Assembly (NCBI GenBank): GCA_963775015.1
Contig: CAVZHI010000019.1
Span: 82,937 to 146,936 of the forward strand
Length of the DNA: 64,000 nt
Reading direction: 5' to 3'
Source: JAEMQF01 sp963775015
GTDB taxonomy: Bacteria; Pseudomonadota; Gammaproteobacteria; Burkholderiales; Burkholderiaceae_C
Of the stretch, positions 36,671 to 45,025 are shown in pieces; the stretch's first letter is position 1; the number at the start of each line of letters is the position of its first letter. Below the pieces are notes generated by a model. That model was not told where the DNA came from. It ran no database searches and worked only from the letters and a program-made list of their open reading frames with translations. The position numbers and the translations under genes are program-made.

Positions 36671-39025
36671 GTGCTGCGATTCTTCGCCATCGTTGCCGGT
36701 GCCGCCATCGGCGGTGTGCTGGGCGAGGGATTCGGTGCGTTGGCGGGTGCGGCGTTGGCGTGGCTCGGCTTCAATTCACAGCAGCAAGGCGCGCTGATCA
36801 CAAGACTGCGGCGCGACGTCGACGCGCTCGCGGCACGCCGTTCCGAGCCGCACGCCCCGACCGAGCCGGCCCCGCAGCCTGCTGCGCCGGCGCCCGGCAC
36901 AGCGCCAACTCCGTTCGCCGAAGCGCCTTCGAGCACTGAAGCGACGACCGTCGCCGCAGCGCTCGAAGGCCCACGCGAATCAAAGTGGGCCGACGAGCCG
37001 CACGACACCGAAGTCGGCTCGCTGTGGGGCGACGTCGGCGCCGCGGCCACGCCCGTGCCGGCGGCCGCTGCTGCGCCGCGCGCCGACTTGCTGGCGCCGC
37101 TGAAGAACTGGTTGTTCGGCGGCAATGCGATCGTCAAACTGGGCGTGGCGATCCTCTTCATCGGCCTCGCGTTCCTCGCCAAATTTGCCGCGCAGCATGT
37201 CGACGTTCCGGTCGAGCTGCGCCTGGCCGGAGTCGGCGCCGCGGCGCTCGTGCTGCTCGGCTTGGGCTGGCGCCTGCGCCACAAGCGCGCCGCTTACGCG
37301 CAGGTATTGCAAGGCGGCGCGGTCGCGGTGTTGTACCTGACGCTGTTTGTCGCGTTCCGCTTTTTCGACGTGTTGGCGCTCGCGCCGGCGTTCGCCTGCA
37401 TGGTCGCCGTGGCGGCGCTCGCTGCGGCCCTGGCCGTGCTGCAAAACGCGCGCGCCCTCGCCGTGATCGGCGCGCTCGGCGGCTTTGCCACGCCCTTGCT
37501 CGTCTCGTCGGGGGGCGGGAATCACATCGCGTTGTTCAGCTATTACCTCGTGCTCGATCTCGGCATCGCGGCAGTGGCGTGGTACCGCAGTTGGCGGCTG
37601 CTGAACCTGATCGGGTTTTTTGCCACCTTCGGCGTCGCCACGGCGTGGGGCGTACTGCGCTACCGCGATTCCGACTACGCGAGCGCGCAGGTCTTCCTGA
37701 TCGCCTTCTTCCTCGTCTTCGCCGTGATCCTGCTGTTGCCGGCGCGGCGCCTGCTGCGTGAAGGCGAGGCGGGCGAGGCGCCGAACCGCAGCGACGCCTG
37801 GGTCAACGGCAGCCTGTTGTTCGGCCTGCCGACGATCACGTTCGCGTTGCAGCACGGCCTGGTGCGAAGCTTTGAGTACGGCAGCGCGATTTCGGCGCTG
37901 GTGCTCGCGCTTTTTTACGTCGGCATGGCAGCGTGGCTGCGCGCCCAGCCACGCCTGGCGCTGATGTTCGAAGCGAGCCTGGCGATCGGCACCGTCTTCC
38001 TAACGCTCGTGATTCCGTTCGCGCTGGACGCGCACAGCACGTCGGGCGCGTGGGCACTGGAAGGCGCAGGCCTCGTGTGGCTCGGGCTGCGCCAGCGGCG
38101 GATCGCTCCGCGCCTGTTCGGTTACGCGCTGCTGCTGCTCGCGGGTGCGGCGATGTTCCATGCGCTGGAGCGCCACGGCATGCCGACGCGATTCTTCAAC
38201 GCACTGCTCTTCAATGGCGTCCTGGCCGGCGCGGCTTCTCTCGCGGCAGCGTATTTCATGAAACGTCACGGCGAATTCATCGCCGCCTTGCCGGCGGATT
38301 CGCCATGGCGCTTCGAAGCGAACGCCGAGCTGCTCCTCATCGGCTGGGGCACCTTGTGGCTCGTCTTGACTGCGGCGGCGCAGATCGGCAACTTCGCCGC
38401 GCCGCACCATGAGTTGGCGGCGTGGCTCGCTTGTCTGAGCGCGGTCGCGATCGTCTACACCGAGCTTGCGCAGCGCCTGCCCTGGCCACGCATCGCCTGG
38501 CCTGTCCTCGGCCACGCGCCGTTGCTCGCCCTGTGCGTGGCGCTGAGTGCGCTCACGCTGGACGCGCCCGGCGCCAACGGCGGCTGGTGGGCGTGGCCGC
38601 TCGCGCTCGCGGCGCACCTTCTCGTCTTGTGGCGTTGTGCGCCGTTTTGGTCGTCGGCGCAAGCCGCGCCCACGACGCTCGGCCGGCTCCGACCCTTGTG
38701 GCCGGCCGCGCCGCCCCAACCGTCCACACCCTGGGTCTGCTCGTGCTCGCCGCCCTCGGCGCGCTGCAAGGCCGCGCGATCACGCGCGACTGGGGCGACC
38801 CGGCGAGTGCGTGGGCGTGGCTCGGCTGGTTGCTCGTTCCGGCGCTGCTGCTGCTGTGGCTGCCGCGCCCAGGCTTCGCCGGGCGCTGGCCGGCGCGGCT
38901 CGCGCCTGCGGCGTACCAGACGCACGCCGGCGGCCTGCTGGCGGCGGGCCTGTGGCTCTGGACGCTGCTCGCGAACGTCGCCTCAAACGGCGGCGCCGCG
39001 CCCTTGCCGCATGTGCCGCTGCTGA
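36671..39025 (+). CDS. DUF2339 multi-pass membrane protein, 5' part of a frameshifted gene
   Basis: Starts at GTG 36671 (GGAG nine bases ahead) with an N-terminal hydrophobic helix, then a proline/alanine-rich linker, then a long array of transmembrane helices (WLFGGNAIVKLGVAILFIGLAFLAKF region onward) as in DUF2339 proteins. The reading frame is DUF2339-like until about 38710. The last 100 or so codons up to 39025 (CSCSPPSARCK and beyond) are out of frame. Restoring one C in the GCCGCCCC run at about 38708-38716 joins it to the membrane-protein sequence in the next frame. The function of DUF2339 is unknown; it travels with DUF3999. Confidence 0.75.
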   Translation: MLRFFAIVAGAAIGGVLGEGFGALAGAALAWLGFNSQQQGALITRLRRDVDALAARRSEPHAPTEPAPQPAAPAPGTAPTPFAEAPSSTEATTVAAALEGPRESKWADEPHDTEVGSLWGDVGAAATPVPAAAAAPRADLLAPLKNWLFGGNAIVKLGVAILFIGLAFLAKFAAQHVDVPVELRLAGVGAAALVLLGLGWRLRHKRAAYAQVLQGGAVAVLYLTLFVAFRFFDVLALAPAFACMVAVAALAAALAVLQNARALAVIGALGGFATPLLVSSGGGNHIALFSYYLVLDLGIAAVAWYRSWRLLNLIGFFATFGVATAWGVLRYRDSDYASAQVFLIAFFLVFAVILLLPARRLLREGEAGEAPNRSDAWVNGSLLFGLPTITFALQHGLVRSFEYGSAISALVLALFYVGMAAWLRAQPRLALMFEASLAIGTVFLTLVIPFALDAHSTSGAWALEGAGLVWLGLRQRRIAPRLFGYALLLLAGAAMFHALERHGMPTRFFNALLFNGVLAGAASLAAAYFMKRHGEFIAALPADSPWRFEANAELLLIGWGTLWLVLTAAAQIGNFAAPHHELAAWLACLSAVAIVYTELAQRLPWPRIAWPVLGHAPLLALCVALSALTLDAPGANGGWWAWPLALAAHLLVLWRCAPFWSSAQAAPTTLGRLRPLWPAAPPQPSTPWVCSCSPPSARCKAARSRATGATRRVRGRGSAGCSFRRCCCCGCRAQASPGAGRRGSRLRRTRRTPAACWRRACGSGRCSRTSPQTAAPRPCRMCRC

Positions 39026-39510
39026 ACCCGCTCGACCTGGGAATCGGCGTCGCGCTGCTCGCCGCGTGGAGATGGGCGAGCAGCAGCGCCGCCTTGCCCT
39101 GGCTCGCGCGGCAACCGCGTCTGGCGTTGCAGTTGATCGCGATCGCCGGATTCGTCTGGTTGAACGCGATCCTGATCCGCGGCTTTCATCACTACGGCGG
39201 CGTGCCGTTTCGCTGGCGCGCGTGGAGCGACTCGCTCGCCGTGCAGTCCGGAATCAGCCTGCTCTGGAGCGCGACGGCGCTGGTGCTGATGTGGCTCGCC
39301 GCACGGCGATCATTGCGCGCGCCGTGGATGGTGGGCGCGGTGCTGCTCGCCGCGGTGGTGCTGAAACTGATCCTCGTCGACCTGTCGGGAACCGGCACCG
39401 TGACGCGAATCGTCTCGTTCATCGGCGTCGGCGTGCTGATGCTCGTGATCGGCTATGTGGCGCCGCTGCCTGCCGCGCCCGCGAAGGAGGTTCCCGGTGC
39501 GAGTTCCTGA
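38715..39510 (+). CDS. DUF2339 membrane protein, 3' part of the same frameshifted gene
   Basis: In the frame one base off the 5' part, the sequence resumes at once as PTVHTLGLLVLAALGALQGR and carries further helices (ILVDLSGTGTVTRIVSFIGVG region), ending at TGA 39508-39510. VKLILVDLSGTGTVTRIVSFIG is typical of the DUF2339 C-terminus. It has no start codon of its own at the join, so it is a continuation, not a separate gene. Its stop overlaps the next gene by 14 bases. Confidence 0.75.
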
Positions 39511-40930
39511 GTCTGGCCTGGCGTGGCTCGCGCACAGCGCGGCAGGAGCCGCGACGTTCTTTCTCGGCGTGGTCGTGGCGCACGCCGAAGAATCCGCGTA
39601 CCGCTTCAGCGCCGCCATCCAGATCGAACAGGCGGCGCCGTTCGTTCGCCTCGCGCTGCCACCGAGCGCTTACGCGCGCAGCGAACAGGCCGAGTTGCGC
39701 GACCTGCGAATCGTCGACGCGGCAGGCGAGCGCGTACCGTTCGCGATGCTCGCACCGCGCGCCACGCAGTCCGAGGTTCAAGAGCAGTCGCGCAGCGCAA
39801 TCCTCTACGCCTTGCCGCCGCGGCCGGCGCCGGGCAAGGCGTGGCCGTCGCCGCTCGAGGTGACGGTGCAGGGGGATCGCATCAGCGTGCGCCCGGCACG
39901 CATCGGATCGCCGCCTGCGGGCGCAGCAGGTTCGCCCGGCTGGCTCGTCGACCTCGGCGATGCGCGGCTGCGCAAACCCGACGAACCCGCGCCGCGCGCG
40001 CTGCGACTGAGCTGGTCCGCGCCGGCCGAGTTCAGCGCCGGAGTCGACGTCGAGGTCAGCGACGACTTGCGCCAGTGGCGCGGCGCCGGGTCGAGCCAAC
40101 TCATGGCGCTCGCCTCGCCGAGCGGCGCTTTGCGGCAGGACCTCGTGATCCTCCCCACCCGCGCACCGCGGTTCGTGCGCCTCGTCTGGAGCGACGCGGC
40201 GGCGGCGCCGAAACTCACCTCGGCGCAAGCGATCCTGGATCGCGCGTCGAGCGTGGTCCTCGATCCCCCGGCCGAGATCGTCGTCGCCGCGCAGCCGACG
40301 CTGCAAGACGATGGGCCGATCAAAAGAGCCTTGCTGTTCGACCTCGGCGGCGCGCTGCCGCTGCTGGAAGTGGATCTGCGCCTGGCCGGCGGCACCCAAA
40401 TCGCGCCGGTGCGGCTGCAGGGCCGGCGCAGCGCCAACGATGCGTGGAGCGATCTCGGGTCCGCCGTGTTCTACCGCCTCGAGCGTGCCGGCCAGGTGAG
40501 CCACTCGCCGCCACTGCGGCTTCGCACGTCGCAGCGTTACCTGCGAATCATTCCCGACGAACGCGCCGCCGCGCTCGATCCGGCGTCGACGAAGCTCGTG
40601 GTGAAGGCAGCGCTGGCGAACCTCGTGTTCGCGCGCCAGGGGCGCGAGCCGTTCACGCTGCTCGCCGGCTCGACTGCTGCCAAGGCCAGTGCCCTGCCGA
40701 TTCAGACGCTGATTCCCTTGCTCGACGAAGAGCGCGCGCGTTTCGGCCAGGCGAGCCTCGCCGCGTGGAGCGAATCGGAGGCCGTGTTGCGCGGGATCGA
40801 ATCGCAACAACGCCTCGCCGCGATGCGGCCGTGGCTGTTGTGGGCGGTGCTGCTCGCGGGCGTGGCGGGGCTCGGCTTCATGGTGTGGCGCCTGGCGCGC
40901 GGCGCGGCGCGCTCGGACGGCGCCGCATGA
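39497..40930 (+). CDS. DUF3999 family exported protein
   Basis: 477 residues. The start is GTG 39497, with AAGGAGG seven bases ahead; a longer open frame starts 42 bases upstream. A signal peptide ends near VVAHAEE, a long beta-rich extracytoplasmic region follows (LSWSAPAEFSAGVDVEVSDDL region), and one C-terminal transmembrane helix (WLLWAVLLAGVAGLGFMVW) ends in basic residues. This layout and the pairing with DUF2339 match DUF3999. Molecular function unknown. Confidence 0.8.
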   Translation: MRVPESGLAWLAHSAAGAATFFLGVVVAHAEESAYRFSAAIQIEQAAPFVRLALPPSAYARSEQAELRDLRIVDAAGERVPFAMLAPRATQSEVQEQSRSAILYALPPRPAPGKAWPSPLEVTVQGDRISVRPARIGSPPAGAAGSPGWLVDLGDARLRKPDEPAPRALRLSWSAPAEFSAGVDVEVSDDLRQWRGAGSSQLMALASPSGALRQDLVILPTRAPRFVRLVWSDAAAAPKLTSAQAILDRASSVVLDPPAEIVVAAQPTLQDDGPIKRALLFDLGGALPLLEVDLRLAGGTQIAPVRLQGRRSANDAWSDLGSAVFYRLERAGQVSHSPPLRLRTSQRYLRIIPDERAAALDPASTKLVVKAALANLVFARQGREPFTLLAGSTAAKASALPIQTLIPLLDEERARFGQASLAAWSESEAVLRGIESQQRLAAMRPWLLWAVLLAGVAGLGFMVWRLARGAARSDGAA

Positions 40931-40997
40931 GCCCAACTTGACGCAACGGTCACAGGGCGCGGCCGGGCCGACAAGGCCGCCGCACGCACTGAACCCC

Positions 40998-42920
40998 ATG
41001 GAAAATCCGATGGCCACCTCGTTGAACCTCCCGGACCGTATCGACCCGAGCACGCCGCCGCTGCTGCGAAACGCGGCCGACGTGCGCGCCGTCGAGGCCA
41101 CGCCTTACGCCGAACGCATCGCCGCGCAGAGCACGTTCGAGGCCTTGCAGCGCAGCGCTGCGCACGCCCCGCAGTCCGCGGCGCTGCAATTCCTGAGCCG
41201 CGCCGACCCGGACGAGACGCCGCTCAGCGTGACTTACGCGCAATTCATGGCCCGGACCACGCAGGCGGCGAACTTGTTCGGCGCGCTCGGCGTCGGCCCG
41301 GGCGACGTGGTGAGCCTGCTGTTGCCCCTCATCCCGCAGAGTTTCTACGCGCTGTTCGGCGCGCAGGCGGCAGGCATCGCAAACCCGGTGAACCCGCTGC
41401 TTTCTCCGGTGCAGATCGCTGAGATTTTGCGCGCGGCGGGCACGAAGGTGCTGGTCGCGCTCGGCCCGGTGCCGGGCAGCGACATCTGGGACAAGGTGCA
41501 GCGAGTCCGCGCCGAGTTGCCGAACCTGAAAGCGATCGTCGTCGTGAACGGCGCGGCGGACCCGGCGAACGGCGTGCTCAGTTTCGATGCGCTTCTCGAC
41601 ACCTACCCGGCGGATCGGCTGAGCAGCGGCCGGAGAATCGCCGCCAGCGATACCGCGGCGTACTTCCACACCGGCGGCACGACCGGAACGCCGAAGCTGG
41701 TACGCCACTCGCACGCGAATCAGGTCTATCAGGCGTGGGTCATCGGCACCATGCTGCCGACGGGCGCGGGGCGCAATCTGCTGTTCGGCCTGCCGCTGTT
41801 CCACGTCGGCGGCGCGCTCACCCAGGGCTTGGCACCTCTGAGTGGCGGCGCGACGCTGATCGTCGTCTCGCCCGCCGGTTGGCGCGAGCCGAACGCGCTG
41901 CGCAATGTGTGGCGCCTTGTCGAACGCTACCGCCCGCGCGTCTTCGGTGGCGTGCCGACGGTGCTCGCAGCGGCGCTGGGCGTGCCTGCGGTGGACGCCG
42001 ACGTCTCGAGCCTCGAGTTCGTCTCGGGCGGCGGGTCGGCGATACCGGTCGCCGTGTGCAAGGCGTATGTGCAGTGGCTCGGCAAGCCGGTGCTCGAGGT
42101 CTACGGCATGACGGAAACGTCGAGCGTGCACACGATCAGCTACGCGCAGGCGGAGCTGCGCCTCGGGTCGGTCGGCCACGCCGTTCCCTACAGCCGGGTG
42201 CGGATCGTCAAGGTCGATCCGCAAGGCCGGTGCGTCGGCGACTGCGCGCCGAACGAAATCGGCATCGTCGCGATGTCCGGGCCCGGAGTGTTCAGTGGCT
42301 ACCTCAGCGAAGCGCACAACCGCGGCGCGTTCGTCGAGCCGGGTTGGGTCAACTCGGGCGACCTCGGGCGCCTGGACGCCGAAGGCTACCTGTGGATCAC
42401 CGGCCGCGCCAAGGACCTCATCATTCGCGGCGGCCACAACATCGATCCGCAGGCGATCGAAGAAGTCTTCTACGGCCACCCGGGCGTCGCGCTCGCGGCG
42501 GTGGTCGGCCAGCCCGACGCCTACGCCGGCGAACTGCCGGTCGCGTTTGTGCAACTCAAAGCCGGCGCGGCGGTCGAGGCGGATGAGCTGCTCGACTTCG
42601 TCCGCGAGCGCACTCCCGAGCGCGCTGCCGTCCCAGTGAAGGTGACACTGATCGACACCATGCCGCTGACTGCGGTGGGCAAAGTGTTCAAGCCGGCGCT
42701 GCGCCACGACGCGGCGCGTGCCGCGGTGACGCAGCTGCTCGACGGGCTGGCGCCGGCCGGCGCGAGCCTGGTCGTCGAGGTCGAATCGGACCCGAAACTG
42801 GGCGGCGTGATCGTGGTCTTACTCGAGGGCGCGGTGCCGGCGCATCGCGAGGCGCTGGAAAAATCGCTTCACGAGCGCCTGAACCCGCTCGTGATGGCGC
42901 ACCGCATCGACTGGCGCTGA
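40998..42920 (+). CDS. Acyl-CoA synthetase (AMP-forming)
   Basis: 640 residues of the ANL superfamily, which activates a carboxylic acid through an acyl-AMP and transfers it to CoA. Motifs in order: the P-loop-like FHTGGTTGTPKLVRHSH, VYGMTETSS, the hinge aspartate in NSGDLGRLDAEGYLWITGRAKDLI and the catalytic lysine region TAVGKVFKPALR. A C-terminal extension of about 70 residues follows. Either ATG 40998 or 41010 may start it. The substrate (fatty or aromatic acid) cannot be told. Confidence 0.87.
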   Translation: MENPMATSLNLPDRIDPSTPPLLRNAADVRAVEATPYAERIAAQSTFEALQRSAAHAPQSAALQFLSRADPDETPLSVTYAQFMARTTQAANLFGALGVGPGDVVSLLLPLIPQSFYALFGAQAAGIANPVNPLLSPVQIAEILRAAGTKVLVALGPVPGSDIWDKVQRVRAELPNLKAIVVVNGAADPANGVLSFDALLDTYPADRLSSGRRIAASDTAAYFHTGGTTGTPKLVRHSHANQVYQAWVIGTMLPTGAGRNLLFGLPLFHVGGALTQGLAPLSGGATLIVVSPAGWREPNALRNVWRLVERYRPRVFGGVPTVLAAALGVPAVDADVSSLEFVSGGGSAIPVAVCKAYVQWLGKPVLEVYGMTETSSVHTISYAQAELRLGSVGHAVPYSRVRIVKVDPQGRCVGDCAPNEIGIVAMSGPGVFSGYLSEAHNRGAFVEPGWVNSGDLGRLDAEGYLWITGRAKDLIIRGGHNIDPQAIEEVFYGHPGVALAAVVGQPDAYAGELPVAFVQLKAGAAVEADELLDFVRERTPERAAVPVKVTLIDTMPLTAVGKVFKPALRHDAARAAVTQLLDGLAPAGASLVVEVESDPKLGGVIVVLLEGAVPAHREALEKSLHERLNPLVMAHRIDWR

Positions 42921-43315
42921 AAGGAAACTGGCACGCCTCGACTGGCGTCAGGCCGACGGCGATGCGATGACTGTTTTCGGCCCGGTGCTGCCGTTCGATG
43001 TGGCCTGGAGGCTTGCCCAACAACCCTCGTCATCCCGGCGAAAGCCGGGATCCACCGGTTGCACGCGATGAACGCATCGCTGGACGCGCGACTTCCACGG
43101 GTGGATCCCGGCTTTCGCCGGGATGACGAACATCTTGCGTCCTGCCCTTCGCTCTGCACCTTGCCATGCTGAGCTTTGATCGGTGGCACGCGTGAGCGCA
43201 CCCAAAGCGGACGTTCGAACGTCAGCAACGGGCCGGAGACAGTCCGTGACACCGCATCGTCGGTTCAGGGAGTAGCGGGTCGCGCGAAGCGCGGTGGGGC
43301 CACTGTGATCAGGCG
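42921..43315. other. Non-coding gap of 395 bases with a composite palindrome
   Basis: Lies between the convergent acyl-CoA synthetase and the last gene of the cox cluster. No gene is supported. It contains the large inverted repeat listed separately, which could serve both flanking genes as a transcript end. Confidence 0.6.
43027..43129. repeat. REP/BIME-like composite inverted repeat
   Basis: Arms 43027-43056 and 43100-43129 are 30-base perfect reverse complements separated by 43 bases. Each arm is itself a small hairpin (cccggcgaaagccggg). Units starting GTCATCCCGGCGAAAGCCGGGAT are dispersed intergenic repeats in many proteobacteria. It sits between convergent genes, the usual location for such elements. 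Confidence 0.85.
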
Positions 43316-44038
43316 CTACGGCCCGAAGTCGACCTGCAGACCCAGCGCCGGTCCGGAAAACCGCAGCCGGTACGCCGAGTTGCTGGAAAAGTCCTGGCCC
43401 TTCACTTCCCACCCCGCGTAGCCCAGGCGCAGCGTCACGTTGTTGCCCAGCGCTTGCGAGACGAAGGCCTCATAGCGGCTCGCGCGGTCGACGTCCGTCT
43501 CGAAGCCGAAAAACTCTGTGAGGCGCGCCTCGATCGCCAACCCGGAGGGGTTGCGCCAGACCAGCCCGACGCCGCCCTGCGCACCGCGGTTGTAGAACCC
43601 CTGCGAGGCTTGCAGACCGGGCGCGGAGGAAGTCAAGCGCACACCGGCGTAGGCCACGCCGGCCAGCGCCTGCAAACCGACGGCGCCGCCACCGAAGAAC
43701 TTGCGCCAGCGCCACGACACGTCGGCGTAGGAAAAGCGGAAATCATGGCGCAGTTGAATGGGGGGCGCGAACGTCGTGCCGTTCACGACGATCGGAGGCT
43801 GGCCCGTCGCCAGCGTCTGGTCGTCGCTGCCTCGCGCGTTGAAGCCTTCGACCTCGATGCTGTGGCCGTCCTGCGGCTGCGAAGGCACGTCGACGCCCTT
43901 GCCGAAATTGAAGCTCGCCCGAAGCGACGGCAGCACCGTCTGGCGGTCCTGCGCCTCGATGCGCGTCGTCGAGTACGAGCCGCAGCCGCCCAGAACCAGC
44001 AATCCGAGCAAGCCGCTTGCGAGATGCACTGCCTTCAT
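43316..44038 (-). CDS. Outer-membrane lipoprotein with barrel-like C-terminal domain
   Basis: 240 residues. Signal peptide with lipobox VLGGC (Cys at about residue 19). The mature part is rich in alternating strands (FGGGAVGLQALAGVAYAGVRL, VTLRLGYAGWEVKG), like small outer-membrane barrels. GGAGG precedes the ATG at 44038, which overlaps the YHS-gene stop by four bases, making this the last gene of the cox cluster. No named family is recognised, and a link to CO oxidation rests only on position. Confidence 0.6.
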   Translation of the reverse strand: MKAVHLASGLLGLLVLGGCGSYSTTRIEAQDRQTVLPSLRASFNFGKGVDVPSQPQDGHSIEVEGFNARGSDDQTLATGQPPIVVNGTTFAPPIQLRHDFRFSYADVSWRWRKFFGGGAVGLQALAGVAYAGVRLTSSAPGLQASQGFYNRGAQGGVGLVWRNPSGLAIEARLTEFFGFETDVDRASRYEAFVSQALGNNVTLRLGYAGWEVKGQDFSSNSAYRLRFSGPALGLQVDFGP

Positions 44039-44352
44039 CGCTTTCCTCCCAGGTGAATCGCCGCGTATTTCGGCGGGTCCTGGAGGAACGTGGTCCAGCA
44101 GCCGTCGCAGCAAAAATAGTACGCCACGCCATCGTAGTTCTCGATATGCGTCGCCTGGCTCAGGTTCACCGCCATGCCGCACACCGGATTGACGAATTGT
44201 TCCGCGGCCGGCGGCGCCGCCGCAGCCCACGCCGGCGCGGCGCCGCGGCGCTGCTCAGGCGCAGCGGCCGAAATCTGCAGCGCCGCCGGGCTCGGGGCTC
44301 GCTGATGCCGCCTCCCGAGTTCGCCCGCGCAACAAGGCGAGCACGCCGACAA
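44035..44352 (-). CDS. YHS-domain protein at the end of the cox cluster
   Basis: 105 residues. The C-terminal half is a YHS domain: NPVCGMAVNLSQATHIENYDG followed by YYFCCDGCWTTF, with cysteines placed as in heavy-metal-binding YHS/TRASH modules of copper ATPases. The N-terminal half is alanine- and proline-rich. The only ATG (44352) overlaps coxF by about 100 bases; no later ATG, GTG or TTG exists before the domain, so the start is uncertain. The stop is coupled (ATGA) to the lipoprotein gene. Confidence 0.65.
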   Translation of the reverse strand: MSACSPCCAGELGRRHQRAPSPAALQISAAAPEQRRGAAPAWAAAAPPAAEQFVNPVCGMAVNLSQATHIENYDGVAYYFCCDGCWTTFLQDPPKYAAIHLGGKR

Positions 44353-45025
44353 TCGCGACCAGCGCGATTTCGCCCGGCGTCTTGGCCCCGGCGTCGGGCC
44401 CGGCGGGCGCGTGCAGCTTGCTCAACTGCGCTTCGCTGACGCCGCGCATTCGCATCACGCCGCGCAGCTTGTCGGCCTTGCGCCGGCTCGAGATCAGCAG
44501 CACCTGCCGCGCCGGGCTGCGCAGCGCCGCTTCGAGCGCAGCTTCGTCGCCCTGGCCTTGCGTCGCGACCAGGGCGATCGGCGCGTCGTTCGGCGTCGCG
44601 ACGAGCCGGATGCGCAGGCGCTGCGCGAGAAAGCGTGCTTCGTCGGCAGCCGGCGTGTCGCCGAGAATGCACAGCGCCTCGTGCGCGCTGTACGGTTGCA
44701 CAAAGAGTTCGATGCTGCCGTTGCTCGCGCACGCCATCGCGTGGTGCTCGGCGTCGTCATCGCCGACCACTTGATCGTTGCTGATGCGAATCAGCTTCGG
44801 TGCGCCGCTGCGGATCGCGCCCTGCGCCGCGTCGATGACGACGCCTTTCGCGCAGCCCCCGCCGATCCAGCCGTGCAACGTGCCGTCGGCGAGAACGATG
44901 GCCTGCGCGCCGACGTAGGCCGAGGTCGGCGCGACGGCGCGGACGACGGTGACAAGCGCGTACGACTCGCCTTTGGCGTTCAGCTCGCGCGCCAGATCGA
45001 GCAGTTGATCGTTGTTGTTGTTCAT
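44255..45025 (-). CDS. coxF: XdhC/CoxF family molybdenum-hydroxylase maturation protein
   Basis: 256 residues with the N-terminal XdhC/CoxI signature (ALVTVVRAVAPTSAYVGAQA, LHGWIGGGCAKGVVIDAA) and a Rossmann-like C-terminal domain (CILGDTPAADEARFLAQRL). Such proteins deliver or finish the molybdenum cofactor; in Oligotropha CoxF, with CoxE, is needed to insert copper into the Mo-Cu site of CO dehydrogenase. Its ATG overlaps the coxE stop by four bases. Only one XdhC-like gene is present, so CoxF and CoxI roles are not separated. Confidence 0.87.
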   Translation of the reverse strand: MNNNNDQLLDLARELNAKGESYALVTVVRAVAPTSAYVGAQAIVLADGTLHGWIGGGCAKGVVIDAAQGAIRSGAPKLIRISNDQVVGDDDAEHHAMACASNGSIELFVQPYSAHEALCILGDTPAADEARFLAQRLRIRLVATPNDAPIALVATQGQGDEAALEAALRSPARQVLLISSRRKADKLRGVMRMRGVSEAQLSKLHAPAGPDAGAKTPGEIALVAIVGVLALLRGRTREAASASPEPGGAADFGRCA

